A DNA stretch of 64,000 bases from Polyangium sp. y55x31 (GTDB lineage Bacteria > Myxococcota_A > Polyangia > Polyangiales > Polyangiaceae), in the NCBI RefSeq assembly GCF_029946505.1, contig NZ_JARZHG010000019.1, positions 1 to 64,000 of the forward strand, in the 5' to 3' direction. Each line of letters opens with the position of its first letter. Positions within the stretch are counted from its first letter, which is position 1. This document shows, piece after piece, positions 52,478-61,740 of this stretch. The position numbers and the translations under genes were made by a program. The notes under the pieces were generated by a model. It made no database searches. It was not told the DNA's origin and saw only the letters and a program-made list of their open reading frames with translations.

Positions 52478-53469
52478 GAACGACGCCTCCGGAGCACGGC
52501 GAGGGCAAAGAGGTCGGCCGGGTCGGTGTACCAGCGGTCGATCGTGAGGCCGGCTTCGGCCGCAGACGCCTCGAGCGAGGCGCGCGTGAACTTGCACGAG
52601 AGCTCGGTGCGGATCTCGGCGCCCGCGTCGAAGTCGAGCCCGAGGTCGATCGCGCCGAGGCGGACCTGGTTCTTGCGCTTCGCGACGAGGCGCATTTCGA
52701 TCCAGGCGTTTTTCCGGTCGTAGAAGGCGCGGTGCCGAAAGGCCGTCGGGTCGAAATTGCCGGCGAACCTCCGGTTGAGGACGGAGAGGACGTTCAGGTT
52801 GAAGGCCGCTGTGACGCCCTCGGGATCGTCGTACGCCGCTTCGAGGCGGGCCGGATCCTTGACGAGATCGACGCCGAGGAGCAGCGCGTCCGAGTCGGCC
52901 ATGCGCTGCGCGAGCTCGCCGAGGAACGAGCGGCGCTCGTCCGGGTGGAGGTTGCCCACGGTGCCGGCGAAAAACACGACGAGGCGCCCGCCCGCAGGGC
53001 CGAGGCGGCCGAGGTCGGTCATGAAATTGCCCACGACGCCGCCGAACACGAATTCGGGATAAGCGGCGGAGAGGCTGTCGATCGACTGGAGCAAGAAGAG
53101 CTCGTTGATGTCGAGCATGGTGCAGGTGACGTGCTGCCCGTTCGCCCGCTGGGCATCGAGGAGGAGCCGGATTTTCCGGCCCGCGCCGCTGCCGAGCTCG
53201 ACGAGGTGATGCGGGCGAACGTGCGCGACGATATCGGCCGCGGAGCGCTCCAGGATCGTGATCTCCGTGCGGGTCTGGTAATAGACGGAGAGCTGGGTGA
53301 TGCGCTCGAAGAGCTCGCTTCCCGTGTCGTCGTAGAGGTATCGCGCCGGGATTTCCGGGAGCTCCTGGAGGAGGCTCGCGCGGAGCGCCGCGCCCTCGTC
53401 GATCGGGCGCGTGGAAGAGCGAGGCGCGAGGTCTTCGGGCGCGTCCTTTCTGACAGGCGATCCGTCCAT
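52474..53469 (-). CDS. egtD: Histidine N-alpha-methyltransferase EgtD
   Basis: 331 residues. EgtD trimethylates histidine to hercynine with SAM, the first step to ergothioneine. ELGSGAGRK (91-99) is the SAM motif. YLYDDTGSELFERIT with YYQTRTEI, MLDINE, LGVDLVKDP and AYDDPEGVTAAFNLNVL are the family blocks. The C-terminal IRTELSCKFTRASLEASAAEAGL closes the substrate site. The stop overlaps the egtB start. It follows the large kinase gene by 63 nt, so cotranscription with it is possible. Confidence 0.95.
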   Translation of the reverse strand: MDGSPVRKDAPEDLAPRSSTRPIDEGAALRASLLQELPEIPARYLYDDTGSELFERITQLSVYYQTRTEITILERSAADIVAHVRPHHLVELGSGAGRKIRLLLDAQRANGQHVTCTMLDINELFLLQSIDSLSAAYPEFVFGGVVGNFMTDLGRLGPAGGRLVVFFAGTVGNLHPDERRSFLGELAQRMADSDALLLGVDLVKDPARLEAAYDDPEGVTAAFNLNVLSVLNRRFAGNFDPTAFRHRAFYDRKNAWIEMRLVAKRKNQVRLGAIDLGLDFDAGAEIRTELSCKFTRASLEASAAEAGLTIDRWYTDPADLFALAVLRRRRS

Positions 53470-53532
53470 TCGCGAAAACCCTCCAGCGCCCGCGGGCGGG
53501 CGTCCGAGCGGCGGGCGCGATGCGCCGTTTGC

Positions 53533-56500
53533 TCAGGACACCAGCGTCGAAGCAGGCGCAGCGGGGGGATGCGAAAGCCATTCCTGGGCACGCACGAGGA
53601 GGGCCGCGTGGGTCGGAATTCGTTCGAGGAAGGTCTGGCGAAGGAGAGGATCCTGGATTCGATGCGCCCGCAGGAAAAGATCGGAGCGCGCCGAGAGGGC
53701 CGCCGCGCGTGCTTCCTCGCCGCGGCCAAGGGCGCGGAGGGCATCGACGCGCGAGAGGACGAGGTGCTCGTGACCGAAATGGTACATGCCGCGCCGCGCG
53801 CTCTCGGCGATCGCGGGCTCGGCGAGCGCGAGGGCCTCGGCGGGGCGGCCCTCGGCGAGGGCGATTCCGGCGAGGATGCCCGCGAGGGCCGCGCGCGCGA
53901 AGGGTAAGGTTTGCACGAGCGGTTCGAGGGCGAGGGCGCGGGTCCGGGCCGCTTCGAGGAAGCCCGCGGCGAGCGCTGCCTCGGCGAGGAGGAGCGCAGC
54001 ATTCGTGGCGACGGTGCGTTCGCCGCGGGCCTCGGCCTCCCGGTGGATGGCCGTGCAAGGCTCGATGGCGTCGGCCGGGCGGCCTCGGAGCACGAGGACA
54101 CGAGCGAGGTAGGTGCGCGACGCGAGCGCCATCATGCTGCCCGGCTCGGCGCTTTGCAGGGCGCGCGCGAGGGCGGCCTCGGCTTGCTCGAAGGCGCCGA
54201 GGTAGGACCAATCGAGGCCGACGTGCATTTGCACGTAAGGACCATAGCGACGATCGCCCGCGGCCTCGAAATGGGCGAGGGCCTCGCGGTCGAGGGCGAG
54301 CGCGGCCGCGAAGTCGCGGGGGACGTAACGCTGCCAGAAGGCGCGGGTCATTTTCACCCAGCCCGCCGCGGTGGGCGCGTGGCCGAGGAAGGGGGCCGTG
54401 ACCTCTTCGAGACGCGCGAGGTGCGCCTCGGCGAGCTCGCGCTGGGCGCCGAGGAGGTACGGCATGATCGCCACGCTGTAGGCCCAGGCGAACGCGGGGA
54501 TCGCAGAAGGCTCGGGGTTCACGCGGCCGAGGTCGCGCGCGAAGGCGGCGCGGACGTCGGGTTTGTCCGCAATGACGGGGCTCGTGATGGCGCTGCCGAG
54601 CGCGCGGCAATGGCTCGTCGAGCCCGGCGTTGCAATGGATAACGTGGCCTCGGCAGAGGCGAAAGCGCGGACCCAGTCGCCGTTCCAGGCCCAGGCGTCG
54701 GTTTGGATCGCCCGAAGTGCGGCGGCCCGATCTCCCGCGGCGCCGAGGGCGAGGCCCCGCTCGGCGAGGGCGAGCGCGGCCTCGTCGTCGCCCGCGCCGA
54801 GCGCATGCTCCGCGGCGCGCTCGTAATGTCGGATCGCCCGCGCCGCGTCGCCGCCGCGATCGAAATGCGCGGCGAGGATCCTGGGGTCCCATTCGCCGTG
54901 CGCTTCGAGCCATTCGCCGGCGAGCCTGTGGCCGAGGGCGCGATCCCGATCGGTGAGCATCGCATAGGCGCCCTCGCGCAGGAGCATGTGCCGGAACGCG
55001 AGCTGCTCCTCGCCGGCGAGCCGGCTTTCCCGCCGCGCCACGAGGATCTCGCGTTCGATGAGCGAGGCGAGCACGGCCGAGAGTTCCTCGTCGTCCGGCG
55101 CGTCGTCGCCGAGCAGCGCCGGAATGCCGCCGCGGAAGAAGGATTCGCCGAAGACGCTCGCCGCCCGGAGGACACGCCGCGCCGGCGGATCGAGGGCGCC
55201 GAGGCGAGCTTCGATCATGCCGAGCACGGTCTCGGGTAGCGCGCCCCCACGCCCCTCGGCGACGGCGCGCACGAGCTCTTCGAGATAAAAGGGATTGCCC
55301 GCGGCGCGCTCGACGAGGGCGTCGACGAGCTCGGGAGGCGCCGCGTCGCCGAGGGCGTGGCGCGTGATGCGCGCGCTCGCCTTGCGCGGTAGTTCGTCGA
55401 GACGAATCTCGTGCGAGCGATCCCCGAAGAGGCGCGGGAACAACGTGAGGGCCTCGGGGCGCGCCGCGGCGAGGACGATGAAGGGGCGATCGCCGAGCTC
55501 ACGCATGGCCGCGTCGAGGAGGCGCAAGGAGGCGGCATCCCCCCATTGCACGTCCTCGAGCGCGAAGACGACGGGATGGCTGCGTGTCATCGCGGCGAGG
55601 AGATCCACGACGGCCTCGCGCAAGCGGTCCTTCATGAGCGCGGGGCTCTGGCGCGCGGCGCGCAGGCGCAAGCTCGCCTCGTCGGGGAAGGGGAGGCCGA
55701 TGAGCTCGGCGACGAGCTCGGAGACACGCTCGGCGTCGGCTGCGGGCAGGTATTTTTGGACGAACCCGGTGAGGCGCGCGCGGCCCTCGAAGGGCGCGTC
55801 CGCGAGCGCGCCGAGGAGCGCGGAGCCGAGGAGCGAAAAGGGAGAGCCCTGGCCGAGGAGATCGCCGTGTCCGCGGGCCACGAGGACGTCCGGGCGATCC
55901 TGCCGGATGCGCGTGACGAGCTCGGAGAGGAGGCGCGATTTGCCGGCGCCCGCCGCGCCCAGGAGGAGCACGGCGGAGGGGCGCTCTTCCTCGATCGCCG
56001 CGTCGACGAGATCCCGCACCATGCGAAGCTCGCGGTCGCGGCCGACGAAGGGGCTCGGGCGGCCGAGGAGCGTGCGCGCAGCCTCGCCGGAGGCGCGCTC
56101 CGCGACGAGGCGGTGGCCGGAAGGCGCGGTCGTGACGTCGAAACGCGCATCGAGCAGGGCGCGGGTGACGTCGTCGATGCGGATGCCGACAGGGAGTTTG
56201 TGGTTCGAAACGTCTTCCCCTTCGAGCAGGGCCGCGACCCGATCGACGACCTCGCCGACGGGCAGGCGCGCGGAGGCCTCGGCGCGGCCCGTGGCGAGCG
56301 CGATCGCGGCGTCGGGGAGGATCGCGCGGAGACGCAAGGCCGCGCGGGCCGCGCGCGCGGCGCGGTCCGTGGGCTCTCCGGCGCCGAGGAGCGTGACCAC
56401 GAGCGCGCCGTTGCGGAGCTCGTCGACGCGCGCGCCGAGCGGGGCGACCTCGTGCCGGACGGCCGCGACGACGTCGGCCTGCGAGCGCTCCGTGGAGCCC

Positions 56501-57459
56501 TTCGGATCGAGCGCGCCGCTCACGGGCTCGCGGTGGAGGGCCAGGATCGAGACGAAGCGCGCCTCGACGTCGGTCAAGCCCATCACCGCAGGTTCGTCCG
56601 CGAGCGTCGGGGCCTCGCCCGTCTCCTCGGTGCCGAGCGTGTCGAGCAGGGCGAGCTCCGCTTCGAGGGCAGCGCCGTTCGCCGGGCGGGACGTGGGGTC
56701 CTTCGCGAGGAGGCGCGCCATGAGCACGTCGAGCCGCGGGGGAAGGTCCGGCCGCGCTTCCGCGAGGCGTGGGGCCTCTTCGAGCAGGAGCTTGGCGAAG
56801 AGGGCCATGAGGTTGTCGGCCTGGAACGGCGGGCGGCCCGTGAGGCACTCGTAGAGCACGGCGCCGAGCGAGAAGACGTCCGCGCGTGCATCGAGGGGCG
56901 CGCCGTCGCCGCTGGCTTGCTCGGGGGCCATGTACCCCGGCGTGCCGAGGATCACGCCCGATCGCGTGAGCTTGCGGGACGTGGCGCCGAGCTGCGCGAG
57001 GCCAAAATCCACGAGCTTGACGCCCTCGATCGCGCGGCCCACGAGCACGAGGTTCGTGGGCTTGACGTCCCGGTGCACGATGCCACGCGCATGCGCCGCG
57101 CCGAGGCCCGCGGCCACGCGGCGCGCGAGGAGCAGGCACTCCTCGAGCGTGAGCGGCCCGCGCGCAAGCCGCGCCGCGAGGTCCTCGCCTTCGAGCCACT
57201 CCATCACGAGGTAGGGAAAGCCCGCCTCGGAGAGGCCATGCGTCACGTAGCGGACGACGTGCGGATGCGAGAGCTCGGCGAGCGCGCGGGCCTCGACGTC
57301 GAAGCGGCGCGTCGCGTCCGAGGCCGGTTGGTGGATGACCTTGAGGGCGACGGGCGAGCCGGTCTTGCGATCGTGTGCACGGTAGACGGCGCCCATGCCG
57401 CCGGCACCTGCACGAAGCTCGATCTCGAAGCGGCCGGCGATGACGTCGCCGCGCTTCAT
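53533..57459 (-). CDS. Ser/Thr kinase fused to AAA/NACHT-like ATPase and TPRs
   Basis: 1308 residues from ATG at 57459, overlapping the upstream stop (ATGA). Kinase: GAGGMGAV, VALKV, HRDVKPTN (about 126), DFG (about 150), TPGYMAPEQ (about 1-270). A region about 300-470 resembles a degraded class III cyclase-type domain. A STAND/AAA-type ATPase follows, with Walker A GAAGAGKS near 503, then helical TPR-like repeats to the end (LALAERGLALGAAGD, AEAALARALQSA). The order is like PknK-type regulators and typical of myxobacteria. Activity of the ATPase is expected; cyclase activity is not. Paralogous to the gene upstream. Confidence 0.92.
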   Translation of the reverse strand: MKRGDVIAGRFEIELRAGAGGMGAVYRAHDRKTGSPVALKVIHQPASDATRRFDVEARALAELSHPHVVRYVTHGLSEAGFPYLVMEWLEGEDLAARLARGPLTLEECLLLARRVAAGLGAAHARGIVHRDVKPTNLVLVGRAIEGVKLVDFGLAQLGATSRKLTRSGVILGTPGYMAPEQASGDGAPLDARADVFSLGAVLYECLTGRPPFQADNLMALFAKLLLEEAPRLAEARPDLPPRLDVLMARLLAKDPTSRPANGAALEAELALLDTLGTEETGEAPTLADEPAVMGLTDVEARFVSILALHREPVSGALDPKGSTERSQADVVAAVRHEVAPLGARVDELRNGALVVTLLGAGEPTDRAARAARAALRLRAILPDAAIALATGRAEASARLPVGEVVDRVAALLEGEDVSNHKLPVGIRIDDVTRALLDARFDVTTAPSGHRLVAERASGEAARTLLGRPSPFVGRDRELRMVRDLVDAAIEEERPSAVLLLGAAGAGKSRLLSELVTRIRQDRPDVLVARGHGDLLGQGSPFSLLGSALLGALADAPFEGRARLTGFVQKYLPAADAERVSELVAELIGLPFPDEASLRLRAARQSPALMKDRLREAVVDLLAAMTRSHPVVFALEDVQWGDAASLRLLDAAMRELGDRPFIVLAAARPEALTLFPRLFGDRSHEIRLDELPRKASARITRHALGDAAPPELVDALVERAAGNPFYLEELVRAVAEGRGGALPETVLGMIEARLGALDPPARRVLRAASVFGESFFRGGIPALLGDDAPDDEELSAVLASLIEREILVARRESRLAGEEQLAFRHMLLREGAYAMLTDRDRALGHRLAGEWLEAHGEWDPRILAAHFDRGGDAARAIRHYERAAEHALGAGDDEAALALAERGLALGAAGDRAAALRAIQTDAWAWNGDWVRAFASAEATLSIATPGSTSHCRALGSAITSPVIADKPDVRAAFARDLGRVNPEPSAIPAFAWAYSVAIMPYLLGAQRELAEAHLARLEEVTAPFLGHAPTAAGWVKMTRAFWQRYVPRDFAAALALDREALAHFEAAGDRRYGPYVQMHVGLDWSYLGAFEQAEAALARALQSAEPGSMMALASRTYLARVLVLRGRPADAIEPCTAIHREAEARGERTVATNAALLLAEAALAAGFLEAARTRALALEPLVQTLPFARAALAGILAGIALAEGRPAEALALAEPAIAESARRGMYHFGHEHLVLSRVDALRALGRGEEARAAALSARSDLFLRAHRIQDPLLRQTFLERIPTHAALLVRAQEWLSHPPAAPASTLVS

Positions 57460-60116
57460 GTCCTCGTGCCGCCTTGCTTCCGCGCGAGGGCGGGGGAGGC
57501 GTCGGCCTCGCCCGCGTGCGCCGTGGCGCGCACGCCCGAGCCCGCGAGCCAGCGCTCGGCGAGCGCCTGACCACGACGGAGGTCCGCCTCCGTCGCCGTC
57601 GCCAGGAACGCCTCGCGCAGCATGGGCTGGCTGAACGCGTACTCGGTGTCGTTCGGAGCGCTGCTCGCGCGTCGTCGCGTGATGATCTCGCGCTTGGCGA
57701 GGTCGCCGAGCTGCATCCGCACCTGCGTGGCGTCCGTTTCGCCGCCGAGCAGCGTGACGACCGCGCCCTCCCAGAACGTGACGCCGACGAGGGCCGCCGC
57801 GCGGAGGAGCCGACGCGCAGCCGGCGCGAGCTCGGCGATCGCGGGGCCGTGCACGGCGAGCAGCGCCTCCGGCGTGACGGCCTGCGCGCCGTGCGCGAGC
57901 TCCTGCAGGAAGAGCGGATGCCCATCGGCCCGCTGCGCGAGCGCCGCGAGATCCTCGTCCGCCACGTCGGGCCCGAGCGCGCGTCGCAAGAACTCGCGCG
58001 AGGCGCGCTGCGAGAGCGTCCCGAGGCGGATCTCCTGCACGCTGCGGCGCGCGAAGAGCCCCGGCGCGCGATCGCGCACCTCGGGCCGCGCCAGCGCGAG
58101 CACGCCGAACGGGCGATCCGTGAGCTCCCCGAGCGCCTGATCCACGAGCGCGAGGGATGCCCCATCCGTCCACTGCACGTCGTCGAGCACGAGCAAGAGC
58201 GGGCCCGCCTCCGCGCGCGCTCGGAGGACGTCGAGCGCTCGCTCCTCGAAACGAGCCGCGTCGTTCGCGGCAGGCGTGGGCGAGAGAGCGCGGATCACGG
58301 GCTCGATCACGCCGAAATCAGCGCCGAAGGCGCCGGGCCGTCCGAAGCCGACCACGAGATCCGGACGGCTCGCCCGGAGCGAGCGAACCACCTCCTGTGC
58401 GAGGCGCGTCTTTCCGAGCCCGGCCGGCGCGACCACGAGCGCCGCGGCCGCGCGTGGCTCGTCGAGACCTTCTTCGAGCAGATCGAGGATCACCGCGAGC
58501 TCGCCCCTGCGGCCCATGAGCGTGCACGGACGCCCGAGCAGGGGACACGGCTCGCCGAGATCGTTTCGTTCGCCGCGCAGACGCGCGTCGTCGGGTGATC
58601 CTTCGAGCTCGAACCGCGCGGGCAGCAGCGCCTGCGTCCGATCGTCGATCCGAACCCCGAAGGCCGGCGTGCGGCACCCGCGCTTGAGCAGATGGAGCGC
58701 GCGCTCGACGACGTCGGGGGCCGGCAGATCACGCCCCGCATCGGACCGACCCGTGACGAGCGCGACCCGGAAGCCGAGGAGGAGCTCGGCCATCTCGAGC
58801 GCGCAACGCGCAGCGCGCACCGGCCCGTCCGCGGTGCCATCGAGCGAGAGCAAGAGCGTGCCCGATGCAAGCTCGGTGGCCGACGCGCCGTGCCTTCGCG
58901 CGATGACCCGCACGTCGTCCCAGGACGAACGAGGGAGCTGCGTGCGCAACGTGGGGCTCGAAGGCCGCACGGCCGCCTCCACGGCAGGCGCCGCGACGAC
59001 CGCGCAGACGAGGCGATGCTCGCGATCGCTGATCCCCTCGGGCAAGGCCGGCACGACGGAGATCCTTTCACCTCCAACGGTGTCGATCCCTTCGAGAGCA
59101 CGCAGCACCTCGGCGCCGTCCGCGGGCCGGGCCTCGGCCACGCGCGAGAGCATCCGCGCGACGAGCGTGTCGAGCGCGCGGGGTATGTCGGGCCGGAGCG
59201 AACGGACGCGCGGCGCATCCTCGAGGAGGAGCCGCGCCAGGATGGCCATGACGCCCTCGCCCTCGAACGCAGGTTTGCCCGTCAGGCACTCGAAGAGCAG
59301 CGCGCCGAGGGAAAACACGTCGGCCCGCGCATTGACGCGGATGCGCGAGCCCTGGGCCTGTTCGGGAGCCATGTACCCGGGCGTGCCGAGGACGCTTCCG
59401 GTGCGGGTGAGGCGCGCCCCGCCCGCGGCAGCCTGCGCGAGGCCAAAATCCAGGACCTTGGCGGCGTCGGGCGAGCCGCCGACGAGGAAGACGTTGCTCG
59501 GCTTGACATCGCGGTGGACGATGCCGCGCGCGTGCGCCGCCGCGAGGGCAGAGGCGATGCGGATCCCGAGGATGACGGCCTCGGCCTGCGTGAGGTGCCC
59601 TTCGACGAGGCGTGACGCGAGGCTCCTGCCCTCCAGCCATTCCATGACGAGCCACGGCGCGCCCGAGGGCGCGGCTCCGTGCGCGACGTAACGCACGATA
59701 TGCGGATGGCCGAGCTCGGCGAGGATCTTGGCCTCGTGATCGAAGCGGCGGATGGCCTCGAGGTCGTGCTGGCCGAGGACCTTGATGGCCACGGGCTGCT
59801 GCGTGATGCGGTCGGTGCCACGGAACACCGAGCCCATCCCCCCCGTGCCGGCGATGCGCTCGAGGACGAAACGACCGCCGACCACGTCTCCAGGCTGCAC
59901 GGCGAGAGGATGCCGACGCTGCGCTGGATAGGCAAGCGGGACGGAGAGGGGGGCCGCCGAGGCGGGAGAAGATGCGGAAGCGGGAGCGGCGGCGGAAGCG
60001 GCAAGCGGAAGATGCTCGTGTGCCGTGGCCTTGGCGAGGCGCTCGCTGAGCGTGATGTCCAGACAGCACCGATCAGGTGCGTGATGCGCGCCGGGTCGGG
60101 AACGGGTCTCGTCCAC
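57456..60116 (-). CDS. Ser/Thr kinase fused to AAA-type ATPase
   Basis: 886 residues if begun at GTG 60116; the start is uncertain because the first 70 residues are Ala/Ser/Pro-rich without a strong ribosome site. Kinase about 75-340: GTGGMGSV, VAIKV, HRDVKPSN (about 199), LDFG (about 221), GTPGYMAPEQ. A middle domain resembles the degenerate cyclase-type region of the next gene, then a P-loop ATPase with APAGLGKT near 561 and LLVLDDVQWTDGAS (Walker B). It lacks the long TPR tail of its paralogue. It is a tandem duplicate with 4-nt overlap. Confidence 0.9.
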   Translation of the reverse strand: MDETRSRPGAHHAPDRCCLDITLSERLAKATAHEHLPLAASAAAPASASSPASAAPLSVPLAYPAQRRHPLAVQPGDVVGGRFVLERIAGTGGMGSVFRGTDRITQQPVAIKVLGQHDLEAIRRFDHEAKILAELGHPHIVRYVAHGAAPSGAPWLVMEWLEGRSLASRLVEGHLTQAEAVILGIRIASALAAAHARGIVHRDVKPSNVFLVGGSPDAAKVLDFGLAQAAAGGARLTRTGSVLGTPGYMAPEQAQGSRIRVNARADVFSLGALLFECLTGKPAFEGEGVMAILARLLLEDAPRVRSLRPDIPRALDTLVARMLSRVAEARPADGAEVLRALEGIDTVGGERISVVPALPEGISDREHRLVCAVVAAPAVEAAVRPSSPTLRTQLPRSSWDDVRVIARRHGASATELASGTLLLSLDGTADGPVRAARCALEMAELLLGFRVALVTGRSDAGRDLPAPDVVERALHLLKRGCRTPAFGVRIDDRTQALLPARFELEGSPDDARLRGERNDLGEPCPLLGRPCTLMGRRGELAVILDLLEEGLDEPRAAAALVVAPAGLGKTRLAQEVVRSLRASRPDLVVGFGRPGAFGADFGVIEPVIRALSPTPAANDAARFEERALDVLRARAEAGPLLLVLDDVQWTDGASLALVDQALGELTDRPFGVLALARPEVRDRAPGLFARRSVQEIRLGTLSQRASREFLRRALGPDVADEDLAALAQRADGHPLFLQELAHGAQAVTPEALLAVHGPAIAELAPAARRLLRAAALVGVTFWEGAVVTLLGGETDATQVRMQLGDLAKREIITRRRASSAPNDTEYAFSQPMLREAFLATATEADLRRGQALAERWLAGSGVRATAHAGEADASPALARKQGGTRT

Positions 60117-60140
60117 AGCCAGCCGATCCCCGGCGCCGCC

Positions 60141-60520
60141 TCAGCATGGCGGCCGCTGCCCGGCGCCGCCTGTGCCGACGCCCATGGTGCCGGACGTCCC
60201 CGTCGCGCCGTCTCCCCCTGTCCCCGCGCCGGTGCTCGCGCTTCCGGCGGCGCCTCCCGTGTCATTGACGCTGCTCGCGCCGCCGCTGTTCCCTGCGCCC
60301 GTGCCGGAGCTGCTGCTCGTCCCTCCGCCCGCTCCACCGGAGCCGGAACCTTCGCCGACGCTTTGCAGGCGCCGCCCATGCACGGGCTGCCGTCGGCCTT
60401 CGCGGGATGGTCGATACAGTGGCCCCGTCGTGCAGTCGACATCGAGACCGCAATTCGAACCTTGGGCGAACACCGCCGCGTAGCTCCACGTATCGCCCAG
60501 GCTATCCGTCCTCGTGCTTC
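60141..60520 (-). pseudogene. Frameshifted Gly/Ser-rich Cys protein remnant
   Basis: On the minus strand three pieces read well only in alternating frames. SNCGLDVDCTTG (about 60450-60415) continues in another frame as GHCIDHPAKADGSPCMGG and ACK (about 60420-60360), then returns to the first as GSGSGGAGGGTSSSS and a Gly/Ala/Thr-rich tail ending GAGQRPPC. Such short Cys blocks before a Gly/Ser spacer are common in secreted myxobacterial proteins. No good start precedes it. It is either a decayed gene or carries sequencing errors. Confidence 0.45.
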
Positions 60521-60561
60521 GTGCACCTTTTTGCGCACCACTTTCAAAGCAGGGAGGAGAG

Positions 60562-60582
60562 ATGGTAAGCCGGTGGCAATGA
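60562..60582 (+). promoter_or_regulatory. Possible 6-codon leader coupled to the lipid-kinase start
   Basis: GGGAGGAGAG (60552-60561) precedes ATG at 60562, which would encode MVSRWQ and stop at TGA overlapping ATG at 60579 (ATGA). The Shine-Dalgarno is too far (about 18 nt) from the main ATG, so translation may start at the leader and re-initiate. Chance occurrence is possible. Confidence 0.35.
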
Positions 60583-61547
60583 AAGCCTGCCTCATCTACA
60601 ACGCCGCCGCCGGCAGCGCCGCCGATGACGTCCTCGAGCGCGTGCACGCGATTCTCGCGCCCCGTTTCGAACTGAACGTGCTCAGGACGGGCCCCGACCG
60701 AGACCCGTCCGCATGCGCGCGGGAGGCACTCGACGCGGGCGCGGAGTTGCTGATCGCGGCGGGGGGCGATGGTACGGTGTCGTCCGTGGCGGGTGTGCTC
60801 GCACAGAGCCAGGTGCCGCTCGGGATCCTGCCATGTGGCACGTCGAATTCGCTGGCCGCAGCCCTCGGCATTCCAGGGGACCCGATCGCCGCATGCGAGA
60901 CGCTGCTCGCAGACCACCGTCGGGTGATCGATACGGCCCTCGTCGACAATCGCTGCATGGTGTTGCACACGTCGGTCGGTCTCCACGCCGACACGGTGGC
61001 GGAGACGGCGAGGGAGGACAAACAGCGCTGGGGCGTGCTCGCCTATGTCGCGACGGCAGTGCGCAAGCTCAGCACGCTCTCGCCGTTCGAGGTCGAGCTG
61101 GAGACCGACGAGCAAATCGTCCGGTGCCGCGCCGTGGCCGTGACCGTGGCGAACATGGCGCCGCTCCGCACGGTGCTTGCACAAGGCCCTTCGGCGCTCG
61201 TCGGCGACGACGGGATGCTCGACGTGACGGTCGTCGCGGCCACCACGCTCAACTCGGCCGTGGCCACAGGCATTCACCTCTTTCTCACGGCCGCGCGCGG
61301 GGAGCCCGCGACGCGCGACGAGGTCGGCTATTTCTCGTGTCGCCGCTTGCGCATCCTCGCCGACCCAGCGCAGCAGTTGCTCGTCGACGGCGAGGCAGCA
61401 GGCACGACCCCCGTCGCGATCGAATGCAGGCCGGCAAGTCTCGTGGTGCTCGCGCCGCCTCTCGCCGAGCCCGCAAAGGTCGGCCCCGAGATCAAGCTCC
61501 CGACGAGTCCGGAGGCGAAGGTCGAGATCGAAGTGTCGGAGGATTGA
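60579..61547 (+). CDS. Diacylglycerol kinase-family lipid kinase
   Basis: 322 residues; GTG at 60573 is an alternative. The DAGK catalytic pattern is clear: YNAAAGS (7-13), AAGGDGTVSSVA (60-71) and LGILPCGTSNSLAAALGIP, the nucleotide-binding loop usually LGTGNDFAR. The C-terminal beta-sandwich with LVDGEAAGTTPVAIECRPASL ends the conserved part. Family members phosphorylate diacylglycerol, sphingosine-like or other lipids. A Lys/Glu-rich tail of about 20 residues is extra. Neighbours are decayed, so no pathway is indicated. Confidence 0.9.
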   Translation: MKACLIYNAAAGSAADDVLERVHAILAPRFELNVLRTGPDRDPSACAREALDAGAELLIAAGGDGTVSSVAGVLAQSQVPLGILPCGTSNSLAAALGIPGDPIAACETLLADHRRVIDTALVDNRCMVLHTSVGLHADTVAETAREDKQRWGVLAYVATAVRKLSTLSPFEVELETDEQIVRCRAVAVTVANMAPLRTVLAQGPSALVGDDGMLDVTVVAATTLNSAVATGIHLFLTAARGEPATRDEVGYFSCRRLRILADPAQQLLVDGEAAGTTPVAIECRPASLVVLAPPLAEPAKVGPEIKLPTSPEAKVEIEVSED

Positions 61548-61641
61548 TTTCCTCGGGGGGGAGGCGGGAGCGGGGGCGGAGGCGCGAGCGCGAGGGGAAC
61601 GGGGGCAGGGGATCCCGCTCGGGGACGGCGATCGTGCTCGG
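61548..61641. other. G-rich spacer, no gene
   Basis: 94 bp, very purine-rich on the plus strand (runs of GGGGG, GAGGCGGGAGC). There is no terminator-like hairpin after the lipid kinase. Confidence 0.4.
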
Positions 61642-61740
61642 ATTGCCGAGCGAATCGAACGCAGGGATCGGGACCTGGCGCATCAGCTACGGCGCGCGAT
61701 GCACAGCGTGGCGTTGAATGTCGCCGAAGCGGTGGGAAGC
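61642..61740 (+). pseudogene. Fragment of a four-helix-bundle (S23-type) protein
   Basis: One frame reads AERIERRDRDLAHQLRRA followed by MHSVALNVAEAVGS. This matches the conserved part of the four-helix-bundle family first known from rRNA intervening sequences (RDRDLARQLRRAASSVALNIAEG). The frame has no start upstream in place and loses the pattern after 61740. It is a truncated remnant. Confidence 0.6.

Noticed and set aside
60172-60483. Plus-strand Pro/Val-rich small ORF
   Set aside because: It is the complement of the Gly/Ser-rich coding pattern on the minus strand; no ribosome site.
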